In this document: piece after piece, positions 8,761 through 17,163 of the stretch
How the letters are laid out: every line of letters starts with the position of its first letter
How positions within the stretch are numbered: the stretch's first letter is position 1
Assembly: GCA_964486935.1 (NCBI GenBank)
Contig: CAZAPG010000038.1
Coordinates: forward strand, 4,297 to 68,296
From: CAZAPG01 sp964486935
Lineage (GTDB): Bacteria > Chloroflexota > Anaerolineae > 4572-78 > J111
Reading direction: 5' to 3'
DNA length: 64,000 nt
The notes under the pieces: generated by a model
Told to the model about the DNA's origin: nothing
The model's database searches: none
What the model saw: the letters and a program-made list of their open reading frames with translations, nothing else
Program-made: the position numbers and the translations under genes

Positions 8761-8890
8761 TTTATCATCTCTCTTCTGCGCTCCACATTAATGTATGCCC
8801 GGTAATAATAGCAAAGATTATCAATGAACTCAAAATATGGGCCTATTTAGGCTATCTTGAAAAGCTGCCCCAAAAGTGAAACGCGCGCGC

Positions 8891-10720
8891 CTATTTACTC
8901 AGGTAAAAGGGAACGTCGGTAATAATTCTAAAGCGGCCACGCCAATCCTGGCGTCCGTACAACAGGGCCAGCTTCAGGGCCAGCGCCGTTTGGTTGTGCA
9001 GCAAATGGTGCCACCAGCGCGCCGGCACAAACTCTGGCACCAGCACGGTAACATAATCGCCCTCTTCTTGCACAAATTGGTCAATAAATTCTACCAGCGG
9101 CTCTGTTACCGACCGGTAAGGAGATGGCACTACGTGCAGCGTTACCTGGGGCAGAGCTTCGGCCCAGCGATGGCGGAGCGCCTCGGTTGCTTCGGGGTTT
9201 ATCTCTACGGTTACAGCGCGCAGATTGCCGCCCAGCGCCTGGGCGTACTCTACTGCCTTAATCACCCCCCGGTGCAAATCGGCTACAGGTACAATAATTG
9301 TATGTCGACGCACTGCCACCGGCCAGCGCCCGGCCAAAGAAAGCTGCTCGGCAACATTCTCGTAATGGCGGTGAATCTGCCTAAAAATAAAAACCAGGGT
9401 TGGCACAAGCAGCAAAATTATCCACGCGCCGCCGGTAAATTTAGTTATGGCAACAACCATCAGCACCACTGCCGTTGCCGTAGCGCCCACTCCATTAATT
9501 AAGGCCAAATGCCGCCAGCCGGAGCTACGCAACTTAAACCAGTGACGCACCATGCCGGCCTGATTTAACGTAAACGACATAAAAACGCCTACCGCGTACA
9601 GGGGAATGAGCGCATGGGTTCTGGCTCCAAAACCTATTACCAGCAGCGAGGCAAACAGGCCCAGCAGCAAAATTCCATTGGCGTATACCAGCCGGTCTCC
9701 CAGGTTGGCAAGCTGGCGGGGCAAAAAGCGGTCGCGGGCCATCCACATGGCCAGCCGGGGAAAATCGGAATAACTGGTATTGGCTGCCAGCAATAAAATG
9801 AGGGCGGTAGCTGCCTGCAAGGCGTAATACAAGGGGCCAACCCCAAACACAATGCGGGTAAGTTGAGAAACTACCGTCTCATCCTCGCTGGGGATGATGT
9901 GAATGTGGTTAGCCAAAAATGTAACGCCCAAAAAAATGCTAATCAAAATAGCCGCCATCCATAGCAGGGTTTTGCCGGCATTATCGGCTTCGGGCGCTTT
10001 GAATACGGTTACGCCGTTACTAATGGCTTCAACGCCGGTCATAGCCGTGCAACCCGAAGCAAAGGCGCGCAAAATAAGAAACAGGGTTAACCCCCCGGTT
10101 ACGGAACTGGGCGGAGGGTCGACAGCCGGCAGCGCGCCCAAAAACCAGCGGCTAATGCCCACCAAAATTAACAGATACATCATTACCACAAAAAAATAGG
10201 TGGGCAACGAAAAAACACGCCCGGACTCACGCACGCCGCGCAGATTAACTATTGTAATAATTACAATAGCCAACAGGGCCATTTCAACCCGCAAAAACTC
10301 CAGTTGCGGAAAGGCCGAGGTAATGGCCGCCACCCCCGCCGAAATGCTCACAGCCACAGTGAGAATGTAATCGGTGAGCAGGGCGGCTCCGGCTACCAGG
10401 CTGGGTAGCACGCCCAAATTTTCTTTTGATACGGTATACGCGCCCCCGCCGGTCGGGTAGGCGTGAACTGTTTGGTAATAAGAAGTTGCCACAATTACCA
10501 ACAGGGCGCCAATGGCCAAACTAATAGGCCACGATACCCCGACCGCGCCGCTTCCAATAATTACCAGCACCAGCAAAATTTCTTCTGTGGCGTAGGCTAC
10601 CGATGAAAGGGCATCGGATGATAAGACGGCCAGGGCCTGCGTTTTACCTAAACGCTCATGGGCTATTCTGGCGCTGGATAAGGGAAAACCAATGAGCGCG
10701 CGTCGTAAACCGTTTGACAT
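8891..10720 (-). CDS. APC-superfamily amino-acid permease with C-terminal cytosolic domain
   Basis: Integral membrane transporter of about 609 residues. The N terminus carries LSSDALSSVAYATEEIL, the first-helix unwound region of APC permeases, followed by about 12 helices to residue 450. About 150 further residues form a soluble domain with repeated beta-alpha segments (RHTIIVPVADLHRGVIKAVE), resembling a USP-like fold. I use the ATG at 10720; a TTG at 10738 has a closer GGAGA but that site is inside a hairpin stem. The gene follows lysine 2,3-aminomutase, so lysine or beta-lysine is a candidate cargo (inference). Relatives also include potassium transporters. Confidence 0.85.
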   Translation of the reverse strand: MSNGLRRALIGFPLSSARIAHERLGKTQALAVLSSDALSSVAYATEEILLVLVIIGSGAVGVSWPISLAIGALLVIVATSYYQTVHAYPTGGGAYTVSKENLGVLPSLVAGAALLTDYILTVAVSISAGVAAITSAFPQLEFLRVEMALLAIVIITIVNLRGVRESGRVFSLPTYFFVVMMYLLILVGISRWFLGALPAVDPPPSSVTGGLTLFLILRAFASGCTAMTGVEAISNGVTVFKAPEADNAGKTLLWMAAILISIFLGVTFLANHIHIIPSEDETVVSQLTRIVFGVGPLYYALQAATALILLLAANTSYSDFPRLAMWMARDRFLPRQLANLGDRLVYANGILLLGLFASLLVIGFGARTHALIPLYAVGVFMSFTLNQAGMVRHWFKLRSSGWRHLALINGVGATATAVVLMVVAITKFTGGAWIILLLVPTLVFIFRQIHRHYENVAEQLSLAGRWPVAVRRHTIIVPVADLHRGVIKAVEYAQALGGNLRAVTVEINPEATEALRHRWAEALPQVTLHVVPSPYRSVTEPLVEFIDQFVQEEGDYVTVLVPEFVPARWWHHLLHNQTALALKLALLYGRQDWRGRFRIITDVPFYLSK

Positions 10721-10741
10721 AATTATGTACCCCAACAAAGA

Positions 10742-10773
10742 ATCTCCAGAAGAACAGGGGGTCTCCTGGAGAT
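10742..10773. promoter_or_regulatory. Hairpin covering the permease ribosome-binding site
   Basis: ATCTCCAG at 10742-10749 pairs with CTGGAGAT at 10766-10773, an 8-bp perfect stem with a 16-nt loop. On the minus strand the downstream arm contains the GGAGA that would serve a TTG start at 10738. The structure may attenuate permease translation or mark the end of the aminomutase message. On the plus side it is followed by CCTTTTT. Confidence 0.5.
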
Positions 10774-10807
10774 CCTTTTTCTGAGATGTTCGGTTGAGCC
10801 TGGTTAT

Positions 10808-12154
10808 TTACAGGTCTTTCTCCAGATGATAGGGAGTCCACTTGCTGACATCCTGATTCAGGCGGTGTTCCGTGGCATTACGCCGGTGGGTGTTGTCAAA
10901 CCCTTCCGGCTTGATATCAAGTTGATGACCTTCCAGCAGGTTCAAGACACCTTCCTGGCCCGGCTCTGGCCGTTTTTCAATTTTTGACTCCCAGGCTTTG
11001 ATGGCTTCGGGGTCGTAGTCGCCGGCCTCGGTGTAGGTGGTAATGTAGCCTTCAAAATTGCGCAACACCACCTTGCCCGGCGCTTGAGAGATAAGATATT
11101 GCGGCGATACCGGAATTTTGCCGCCGCCGCCCGGCGCGTCAACCACATAAGTGGGTACGGCATAGCCAGAGGTGTGGCCGCGCAGCCCTTCGATAATTTC
11201 AATGCCCTTGCTCACCGGCGTGCGGAAGTGGCCCGCGCCCGGCACCAAATCACACTGGTACAGGTAGTAGGGCCGCACCCGCATTTGCACCAACTGGTGC
11301 GCCAGTTCCCGCTGAATATGCACCGAGTCGTTGATGCCGGCCAGCAGCACGCTCTGGTTGCCCAACGGAATACCGGCCCGGCTTAGTTTGTCGCAGGCGC
11401 GGTACAGTTCTGGCGTAATTTCTTTGGGGTGGTTAACGTGAATATTCAACCACAAGGGGTGGTACTGGGCCAGCGTGTCGCACAGTTCATCGGTAATGCG
11501 CTGGGGCAAAAAAACCGGCACCCGGCTGCCAATGCGAATAATTTCGATATGTTCAATCTTGCGTAGTTCGCCCAGCAGGTAATCTAGCAGGCGGGGGGCC
11601 AGGGTTAGCCCATCGCCGCCAGAGAGCAGCACATCGCGCACCTGGGGGGTGCGGCGCAAGTAGTCAAGCTGCAACTCAAATTCGGCTTTGCTAAAGGTAG
11701 CGGCAGAATCGCCCACAATGCGGCTGCGGGTGCAGTAGCGGCAATAGCTGGCGCATTGGGTTGTAACCAGCATCAGCACCCTATCGGGGTAGCGATGCAC
11801 CAGGCCGGGCACCGGGCTGTGACGGTCTTCGGCCAGGCTGTCTTTCATCATGCTGTCAAAGGCGCGTAGTTCTCGGCCTTTGGGGATGACCTGCTGCCGA
11901 ACGGGGCAGAGCGGGTCGTTGGGGTCAATCAGGCTGGCAAAGTAGGGGGTAATATCCAGCCGAAATTTATTGCGCGCCGAGATGCCCTCGATTTCTTCGG
12001 GGGTGAGGTTGATAAAGGTTTCAAGCACCTCTAAATCATTGACGCGATGGCTCAATTGCCAGCGCCAGTCGTTCCATTTTTCATCGGGCACGTTGGCCCA
12101 AATATGGGGGCGCGGGGTTGACTCCTGCGCCCAGGTTTTGGTTAATTTTGACAT
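10808..12154 (-). CDS. kamA: Lysine 2,3-aminomutase
   Basis: Radical-SAM, PLP-dependent enzyme converting L-lysine to L-beta-lysine; 448 residues from the ATG at 12154. The further upstream TTG lies inside the GAGGAGG ribosome-binding site and is rejected. CxxxCxxC is C134, C138, C141. The PLP lysine is K346 in PGGGGK. Compared with the clostridial enzyme (C125/C129/C132, K337, D293, D330) every position shifts by nine, which places D302 and D339 at the two lysine-binding aspartates. In glutamate 2,3-aminomutase these are replaced, so lysine is the expected substrate. Its neighbours are an ATP-grasp ligase and an amino-acid permease. Confidence 0.92.
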   Translation of the reverse strand: MSKLTKTWAQESTPRPHIWANVPDEKWNDWRWQLSHRVNDLEVLETFINLTPEEIEGISARNKFRLDITPYFASLIDPNDPLCPVRQQVIPKGRELRAFDSMMKDSLAEDRHSPVPGLVHRYPDRVLMLVTTQCASYCRYCTRSRIVGDSAATFSKAEFELQLDYLRRTPQVRDVLLSGGDGLTLAPRLLDYLLGELRKIEHIEIIRIGSRVPVFLPQRITDELCDTLAQYHPLWLNIHVNHPKEITPELYRACDKLSRAGIPLGNQSVLLAGINDSVHIQRELAHQLVQMRVRPYYLYQCDLVPGAGHFRTPVSKGIEIIEGLRGHTSGYAVPTYVVDAPGGGGKIPVSPQYLISQAPGKVVLRNFEGYITTYTEAGDYDPEAIKAWESKIEKRPEPGQEGVLNLLEGHQLDIKPEGFDNTHRRNATEHRLNQDVSKWTPYHLEKDL

Positions 12155-12191
12155 ACAGATAATGTGCCTCCTCAAAAGGTAGTTTATCGGT

Positions 12192-12251
12192 CCAGAGTTG
12201 AGCGTTTGGAGCTGACTTTACCCCGAACGCTGAAACTTGAAACCTGAAATG
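12192..12251. repeat. Degenerate heptad repeat before kamA
   Basis: Right half reads GAACGCT GAAACTT GAAACCT GAAATG in a 7-bp register; the left half AGAGTTG AGCGTTT is its weak complement. Related in unit sequence to the block at 13383-13460 (GTTTCAA type), so the two may share an origin. It separates the ATP-grasp gene from kamA. Confidence 0.55.
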
Positions 12252-12253
12252 TT

Positions 12254-13372
12254 TTACGCCTGGGTTGACATCACCGGTTCGGTGGTTAATGGCGCCGTTA
12301 TGGCCGGTTTATGAGGGTCTTTAAGCTGGTAACGCTGAATGGCCTCGTCGAGAATACGGTTGATGAGTTGCTCATAGCGCCAGCCATCGGCCGCGGCTTC
12401 GATGCACAGGTCAGAATAACCGGGGTTCAGGCCCGGCAGCGGGTTGATTTCAAGAATATAGGGTTTATTATTGTTGTTGGCATCCAGTCTAAAATCAATC
12501 CGGGCGACATCGTAGCAACCCATCACCCTGAAGGTGGTTGCGGCCAGCCAGTTCAGGTCATCAACCTGTTCCGGGGTAAGTGGGGCCGGGCAGTAGTAGT
12601 GAAACTCGTGGGCCAGGTCTACCTTAATGCGATTGGTGTACAGACCGGCCTCTTCAACCGGGTAAGCCTCCAGGTTCACTTCGAGCGGCGGGAAAATGTG
12701 TAACCCCTGAAATATCCGCCGGGCTTCTTCATCTTCTGGAATGCGGCGGGCGGCAGGGGCCTTGAGATTGCCAACAATACCAATGGTTATTTCTCGGCCT
12801 TCGATATAATGCTCAACCAGGGCGGGCTGGTTGTATCGCTCAAAAATGCGGCGCAGTTGGGGGCGAAGTTGGGCATCGTTATGAACAATCGATTCGGCAG
12901 CCACGCCCATGCCGGTTCCCTCCCGGCTGGGTTTTACAAACAGCGGAAACTGCATTTGCGGGTCTAGCGGCTCGTCTTCGCGCTCAAACACTTGAAAGGC
13001 CGGGGTGGGCAGTTCGTGGTAGGCTAACACACGTTTGGTCATGGGTTTGTCCAGGGCCAGGGCCAGGGTCATCACTTTAGAGCCGGTGTAGGGTATGCGC
13101 AGCATTTCCAAAATGGCGGGCACCTGGGCTTCGCGGGCGTCGCCAAAGTGGCCCTCGCAAATATTAAAACAAATATCGGGTTTTACGGCCTGCAAATTAT
13201 TATACAGGGTATCATCGCCTTCTAAAAAAGTAACGCGATGGCCGCTTTTTTCCAGGGCTATGGTAATGGCCTGAATGGTTTCCCAGGAGTCTAAATCATC
13301 CCACTGGTCGGGCGATATACCGGACCAGGTTGGCGCGTTCTGCTTAAGATTAGCCAAGAGTGCAATTTTCAT
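12254..13372 (-). CDS. Ddl-like ATP-grasp ligase
   Basis: A 372-residue ATP-grasp enzyme resembling D-alanine-D-alanine ligase. The N-terminal domain includes FNICEGHFGDAREAQVPAI and IPYTGSK followed by ALDKPMTKRVL, as in Ddl. The central domain has PLFVKPSREGTGMGV and the C-terminal metal site is ARIDFRLD then EINPLPGLNPGYSDL. True Ddl enzymes have E-V-N-T-x-P-G-M-T, so the acceptor site differs here and D-Ala is doubtful. It lies between kamA and an MFS transporter, with a LysW-like carrier upstream. Ligation of beta-lysine or another amino acid is the working hypothesis. The last 20 residues are a disordered Pro/Thr tail. Confidence 0.8.
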   Translation of the reverse strand: MKIALLANLKQNAPTWSGISPDQWDDLDSWETIQAITIALEKSGHRVTFLEGDDTLYNNLQAVKPDICFNICEGHFGDAREAQVPAILEMLRIPYTGSKVMTLALALDKPMTKRVLAYHELPTPAFQVFEREDEPLDPQMQFPLFVKPSREGTGMGVAAESIVHNDAQLRPQLRRIFERYNQPALVEHYIEGREITIGIVGNLKAPAARRIPEDEEARRIFQGLHIFPPLEVNLEAYPVEEAGLYTNRIKVDLAHEFHYYCPAPLTPEQVDDLNWLAATTFRVMGCYDVARIDFRLDANNNNKPYILEINPLPGLNPGYSDLCIEAAADGWRYEQLINRILDEAIQRYQLKDPHKPAITAPLTTEPVMSTQA

Positions 13373-13382
13373 CGAGAACTTA

Positions 13383-13460
13383 CCTCCTCATGAGTTTCAA
13401 GTTTCAAGTTTTGGGTTTCAGGTTGGGCGCTTCAACTGAACATCCTGAACTTGAAATTGG
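13383..13460. repeat. Heptad repeat hairpin, GTTTCAA type
   Basis: Starting at 13393, units GTTTCAA GTTTCAA GTTTTGG GTTTCAG form the left half. The right half CCTGAACTTGAAATTGG is the reverse complement of the same unit type in register. The block lies in the 237-nt gap between the ATP-grasp gene and the MFS gene. The rest of that gap (13461-13609) is AT-rich and shows no gene. Confidence 0.65.
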
Positions 13461-13609
13461 CTTTATACAAAAATAACTAAGATAATTTGAACATCATCAT
13501 ACTTTGCCGGTGTTGCAAACCAGTAGAAAAAAGCTACTAAAACTGTTGTAAAACCGTTTTATATGTACGATTTTTGCGACAGAGGGTTTGCTAAAGCGGG
13601 CATACCCCA

Positions 13610-15061
13610 TCAGGCCGGCATAGATTGAGTTACCGGCAAACCTTTGCCGTTTTGCCGGGCGGGACGCGCGGCCAGCCACAAAAAAATAAGCATGCCCACT
13701 ATCCGACCGGCGGCGCTCAACCCAAAAATCAACTGAAAGCTGACGGCATCGGCCAGGTAGCCGCCCAGCATTGGCCCCAGTACCGCGCTGCTAAAAACCG
13801 CCGTTTGATACAGCGCCACAGCCCGAGGACGCTGCTCGTCGGGGCTGAGTTCAAGCAGCAGGTTAAAGTTGGCCAGGTTGTATCCCGCCCACAACATACC
13901 GCCAAAAATATTAACAATGGCCACCTGCCAGGGCGCGGTAATTAACATCCAGGCTGCCGGCAAAAAGGGAATCAGCAGGCCGGTGAGTCGCTGCACCCAC
14001 AGCGCCCCGCGATGGTCTAACAACCGGCTAAAAATTGGCTGTCCCACCAGGGCCGACATGCTGCTGACGCTGGTCACCAGCCCTACCATGTAAGCTGTAG
14101 CGCCCAATCCATTGACCAGATAAACGTTAAAAAAGGGGGCCGCAATTTGCAGAGCCATATTCCACACAAAAGCGCTGATAATTAACCCCAAAAAGCCAGG
14201 GCTTTTTTTTATGGCCCGTCGCAAATCGCCCCGGTGGTGCCGGGTTGTGGTTTGACTCTCGGCCTCCGGCTCTGAAATGCGATGAAAGCTGAGCGTGCTC
14301 AACATCCCCACGCCAAAAGTTATTGTAAACGCCAGTTGATACCCCAGCACCGGCAAATTAGACCAGTGGTTAGCGGTGCTGATGAGCCAGCCGGCCACCG
14401 GGGTGCAAATGAGGGTGGCCATGCCCATAGCCACATTACGCTGGCCAAAATAGCGGCCTCGCATCGCCCTGGGCACAATATCGGCCACAATAGCGGTCCA
14501 GGCCGGGTTAGAAAAGTTATCCATAAAAGCCCGCAGGCCATTGAGCATAATAATCAGTACAATAGCCAGGGCAGGGTCAAAACCAAACAAGGGCAGGCAG
14601 GCTAGCGAGAGCACGGCAAAGCGACCAATGCCGCCAAAACTCCAGTTGACAATGGGTTTGCGTTTACCGCCCATCCATTCAATGGCTCGCGCACCGGGGA
14701 ACAGTGAAATTGCGGCCAGCAGGTTGGCTGTGGCTGTCAACCAGCCAATTTGGCCGGTGGTCGCGCCATAGGCCAGAGCAAACAGGGGAATGAAGCTCAG
14801 GTAAAAGGCATCGCTAATGGCATTGCAGAGGCCGTGCAACCAAAAGTAGCGCAGCCGCAGCTTGACTTCCCGGGTAATGGGTACCGGCGCGCCGCGCTCC
14901 AGGGTGCGGTCCAGCGGCTCCATCAAGCCGCCCCAGTTCCAGCGGTGGGGGTATAGATGGTCCAGGGCGCTAATGCGGCGTTGAACCAGGTGACGGTATT
15001 TGCGCTGGTTGTCGTGGGCCATCTGCTCTTTTAAAAAATGGTAGATTGACGCAAGAAGCAT
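13610..15061 (-). CDS. MFS transporter in the LysW/KamA cluster
   Basis: Major-facilitator protein of about 483 residues starting at ATG 15061 (GGAG six to seven bases upstream). A soluble stretch of about 70 residues (LVQRRISALDHLYPHRWNWG) precedes 12 predicted helices. NVAMGMATLICTPVAGW and similar segments match drug- or metabolite-efflux MFS proteins. It lies between the LysW-like gene (66 nt upstream) and the ATP-grasp gene, so export of the cluster product is a reasonable guess. No substrate motif can be read. Confidence 0.82.
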   Translation of the reverse strand: MLLASIYHFLKEQMAHDNQRKYRHLVQRRISALDHLYPHRWNWGGLMEPLDRTLERGAPVPITREVKLRLRYFWLHGLCNAISDAFYLSFIPLFALAYGATTGQIGWLTATANLLAAISLFPGARAIEWMGGKRKPIVNWSFGGIGRFAVLSLACLPLFGFDPALAIVLIIMLNGLRAFMDNFSNPAWTAIVADIVPRAMRGRYFGQRNVAMGMATLICTPVAGWLISTANHWSNLPVLGYQLAFTITFGVGMLSTLSFHRISEPEAESQTTTRHHRGDLRRAIKKSPGFLGLIISAFVWNMALQIAAPFFNVYLVNGLGATAYMVGLVTSVSSMSALVGQPIFSRLLDHRGALWVQRLTGLLIPFLPAAWMLITAPWQVAIVNIFGGMLWAGYNLANFNLLLELSPDEQRPRAVALYQTAVFSSAVLGPMLGGYLADAVSFQLIFGLSAAGRIVGMLIFLWLAARPARQNGKGLPVTQSMPA

Positions 15062-15126
15062 AGAAACTCCAGATTTACCGGCGGGGATAAGCGCCGCCGG
15101 CCTCAAGTTGACACTTTTTTTGGAGG

Positions 15127-15333
15127 TTAATCGGCCTCGCTTCCTCCCAAATCGTCTTCTTCATCTTCGGCAACATCCCAGCTTAGTTCAATGGGGTTAA
15201 GGTTGGTTACTATTAAATAAGCCCAGCAATTGGGGCAGGTAATACTCTCACCCAGTTCGGGGTCGGTTCCCAGCATCAACTCGTGTTCACAATCGGGGCA
15301 CTGCGCTACAATTTCATCACCAACTATTTGCAT
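15127..15333 (-). CDS. LysW-like amino-group carrier protein with unusual C terminus
   Basis: A 68-residue acidic zinc-ribbon protein from ATG 15333 (AGGAGG upstream). CPDC (C12, C15) and CPNC (C33, C36) bind zinc; PELGESITCPNC and LNPIELSW align closely with LysW, the carrier on which alpha-aminoadipate or glutamate is built into lysine or ornithine. LysW ends in E-D-W-G-E, whose final Glu side chain holds the substrate. Here the tail is EDEEDDLGGSEAD, so the usual acceptor Glu is not terminal. No LysX, LysZ, LysY, LysJ or LysK is next to it. Its partners here are an MFS transporter, a Ddl-like ligase and KamA. Confidence 0.78.
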   Translation of the reverse strand: MQIVGDEIVAQCPDCEHELMLGTDPELGESITCPNCWAYLIVTNLNPIELSWDVAEDEEDDLGGSEAD

Positions 15334-15577
15334 AATATTCAACCTCCTGTGTTGGTTTGGCAAATTGAGGGTAAAATAATAAAGGCCAGCCACCACAACC
15401 TGTCATCAAATAAAACAAATTCTATCCGGCGGCTGGCCACAAAAAGGCAGCAAAAAAGGCATTGACACTACAGTTTCAGTGTAACAACCCGACGTATAAA
15501 AAATGTTGAAAAAAGCTATAAAAGTAATGGTATTTGGGCCAGATTTGTGCAATTTTTTTTACAGACTTTGGCCCAAT

Positions 15578-15614
15578 AAAAAACGCCGGCCCGCACAGAC
15601 CGGCGTTTTTTTTA
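15578..15614 (-). terminator. Rho-independent terminator after the S41 protease
   Basis: ACGCCGG (15583-15589) pairs with CCGGCGT (15600-15606), extended by flanking A/T pairs to about 10 bp, with a 10-nt loop and T-runs on both strands. It ends the protease transcript and could also act in the other direction. Confidence 0.85.
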
Positions 15615-15631
15615 TTTTGACCTGTCGCTGG

Positions 15632-16882
15632 CTAATTTTGAGGCATTGCGCCAAGCAACTCCAATGCCTTTAAAACCTGGGTATCAGGGCTGTCCGGTAG
15701 CTCTTGCGCCGACATATTTTGAACAATGCCGGGGTAGAGTAAATCAGTACCGATGGGCAGTTCAACCTTCACATCCGGCTCGATGCCCTGTTTGCGGATT
15801 AAACGGCCATTGGCCGTGAGCCACTGGCTGGTGCCCAACATCAGGCCAGAGCCATCATCAAGAATAAAAGGCTCCAGCACGGTGCCGGTGCCAAACGTGG
15901 TTTCGCCAACCACTTCAGCCCGATTGTGGTCTTGCATGGCCCCGGCAAAAATTTCTGACGAGCTGGCCGACCCGCGATTAATCAACACCACCATTGGAAT
16001 ATCGGTGGCAACCCCGCCCGACTCAACCGGATAGGCCTGACGATTGCCATCGGCATCTTCCTGTTGCAGCACATTGCCATCCTTTAAAAATTGGCTGGTT
16101 ACTTTGATGGCTTGCTCTAGCAAACCGCCGGGGTTGTTGCGCACGTCTATAATCAGCCCCGTTGCGCCGCCGGCTTTGGCCTGGTTAATGGCCTCGGCCA
16201 GTTCGTCGGCAGCGTCGGCGCTGAACTGGCTTAACCGCACCAGCGCCACATTGGTGCCGGGCAGCATGGCCCAGGTAGCTGTGGGCGCGTCAATTTCGCC
16301 GCGGGTAATGGTAATTTCCAGGCTGGTTCCGGCATCGGGCCGCAGCAAGGTGAGCGTTACCTCAGTTCCGGCTTCGCCGCGAATATTTTCAACAATATCG
16401 TTGAGCGGCCAGGTGGTAACATCCTGGTTGTTAACTTCGATGATGATATCACCGGCTTTAACCCCCGCTTCGGCCGCCGGAGAGCCATCAAAGGGGGCCA
16501 CAATTACCGGCAACCCTTCGCGGATGCCAATTTGAGCGCCAATGCCGGAGTATTTGCCGGAAATATTGGTTCGCTGGCGCGACACTTCATCAGGGGTCAA
16601 AAATACGGTATGCCCCTCATCGCCCAGGGCCTGAATCATCCCCCGGATAGCGCCATAAGTGAGCGACCGGTTATTCAGCGCCTCGTGGTCAATGAAATGT
16701 TCATGGACAATGTTCCAGGCTTGCCAGAAGGTATCAAATTCCGGCGGTTGGTCGGCGGCCCGCACCACGCCGGGTTCAAACAACAGGCCAGAGCCGCCTA
16801 CCGCCACTCCTACCCCAAAAACGGCCGCAGTAAACACAAACAGCGCAAAAATAATCAATAATATTTTGATAACTTTTTTCAT
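15632..16882 (-). CDS. S41 (CtpA-like) carboxy-terminal protease, catalytic Lys and Gln absent
   Basis: Membrane-anchored protein of 416 residues from ATG 16882. Helix at about 5-28, PDZ domain at about 112-192 (YSGIGAQIG), then the S41 core with DVRNNPGG and RGSASSSEIFAGA. By family spacing the nucleophile is S307 and the general base Lys should lie 25 residues later. That position is T332 in GETTFGTGTVL, where active enzymes have FGKG. The Gln four residues further, used by CtpB, is L336. It may be a pseudo-protease or use another base. It stands alone with its own terminator. Confidence 0.85.
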   Translation of the reverse strand: MKKVIKILLIIFALFVFTAAVFGVGVAVGGSGLLFEPGVVRAADQPPEFDTFWQAWNIVHEHFIDHEALNNRSLTYGAIRGMIQALGDEGHTVFLTPDEVSRQRTNISGKYSGIGAQIGIREGLPVIVAPFDGSPAAEAGVKAGDIIIEVNNQDVTTWPLNDIVENIRGEAGTEVTLTLLRPDAGTSLEITITRGEIDAPTATWAMLPGTNVALVRLSQFSADAADELAEAINQAKAGGATGLIIDVRNNPGGLLEQAIKVTSQFLKDGNVLQQEDADGNRQAYPVESGGVATDIPMVVLINRGSASSSEIFAGAMQDHNRAEVVGETTFGTGTVLEPFILDDGSGLMLGTSQWLTANGRLIRKQGIEPDVKVELPIGTDLLYPGIVQNMSAQELPDSPDTQVLKALELLGAMPQN

Positions 16883-17163
16883 AGAAATCACCAACTTACA
16901 GTTTTTGACAGTTTAACACAAGTTGTCTCAATTGTCTTTAAGTAACATTTACACGGGTCTGCCCCAAATTTTGGAAACAGAGTGGGCCAAATAAAGTTTA
17001 ATCAGGCAAGATAAGGCAGACATTAAATCTGGCCTTGCGCGTTCCACGCCCTACAATATAAAGGATAAAACTAAAGTGACAGACGTTATTTTAATTTTTA
17101 TTCAAATCGGTATAGAATAGTTTAATAACCTTTTACAATGGAGTAAATACAAAAGGAATAATT

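Noticed and set aside
10808..12154. EpmB-type aminomutase for modification of elongation factor P
   Set aside because: Length and C-terminal extension match full-size KamA and both lysine-binding Asp residues are present; no epmA or efp gene is near.
15127..15333. Part of a standard LysW lysine-biosynthesis operon
   Set aside because: None of LysX, LysY, LysZ, LysJ or LysK is adjacent, and the ATP-grasp neighbour is Ddl-like, not RimK/LysX-like.
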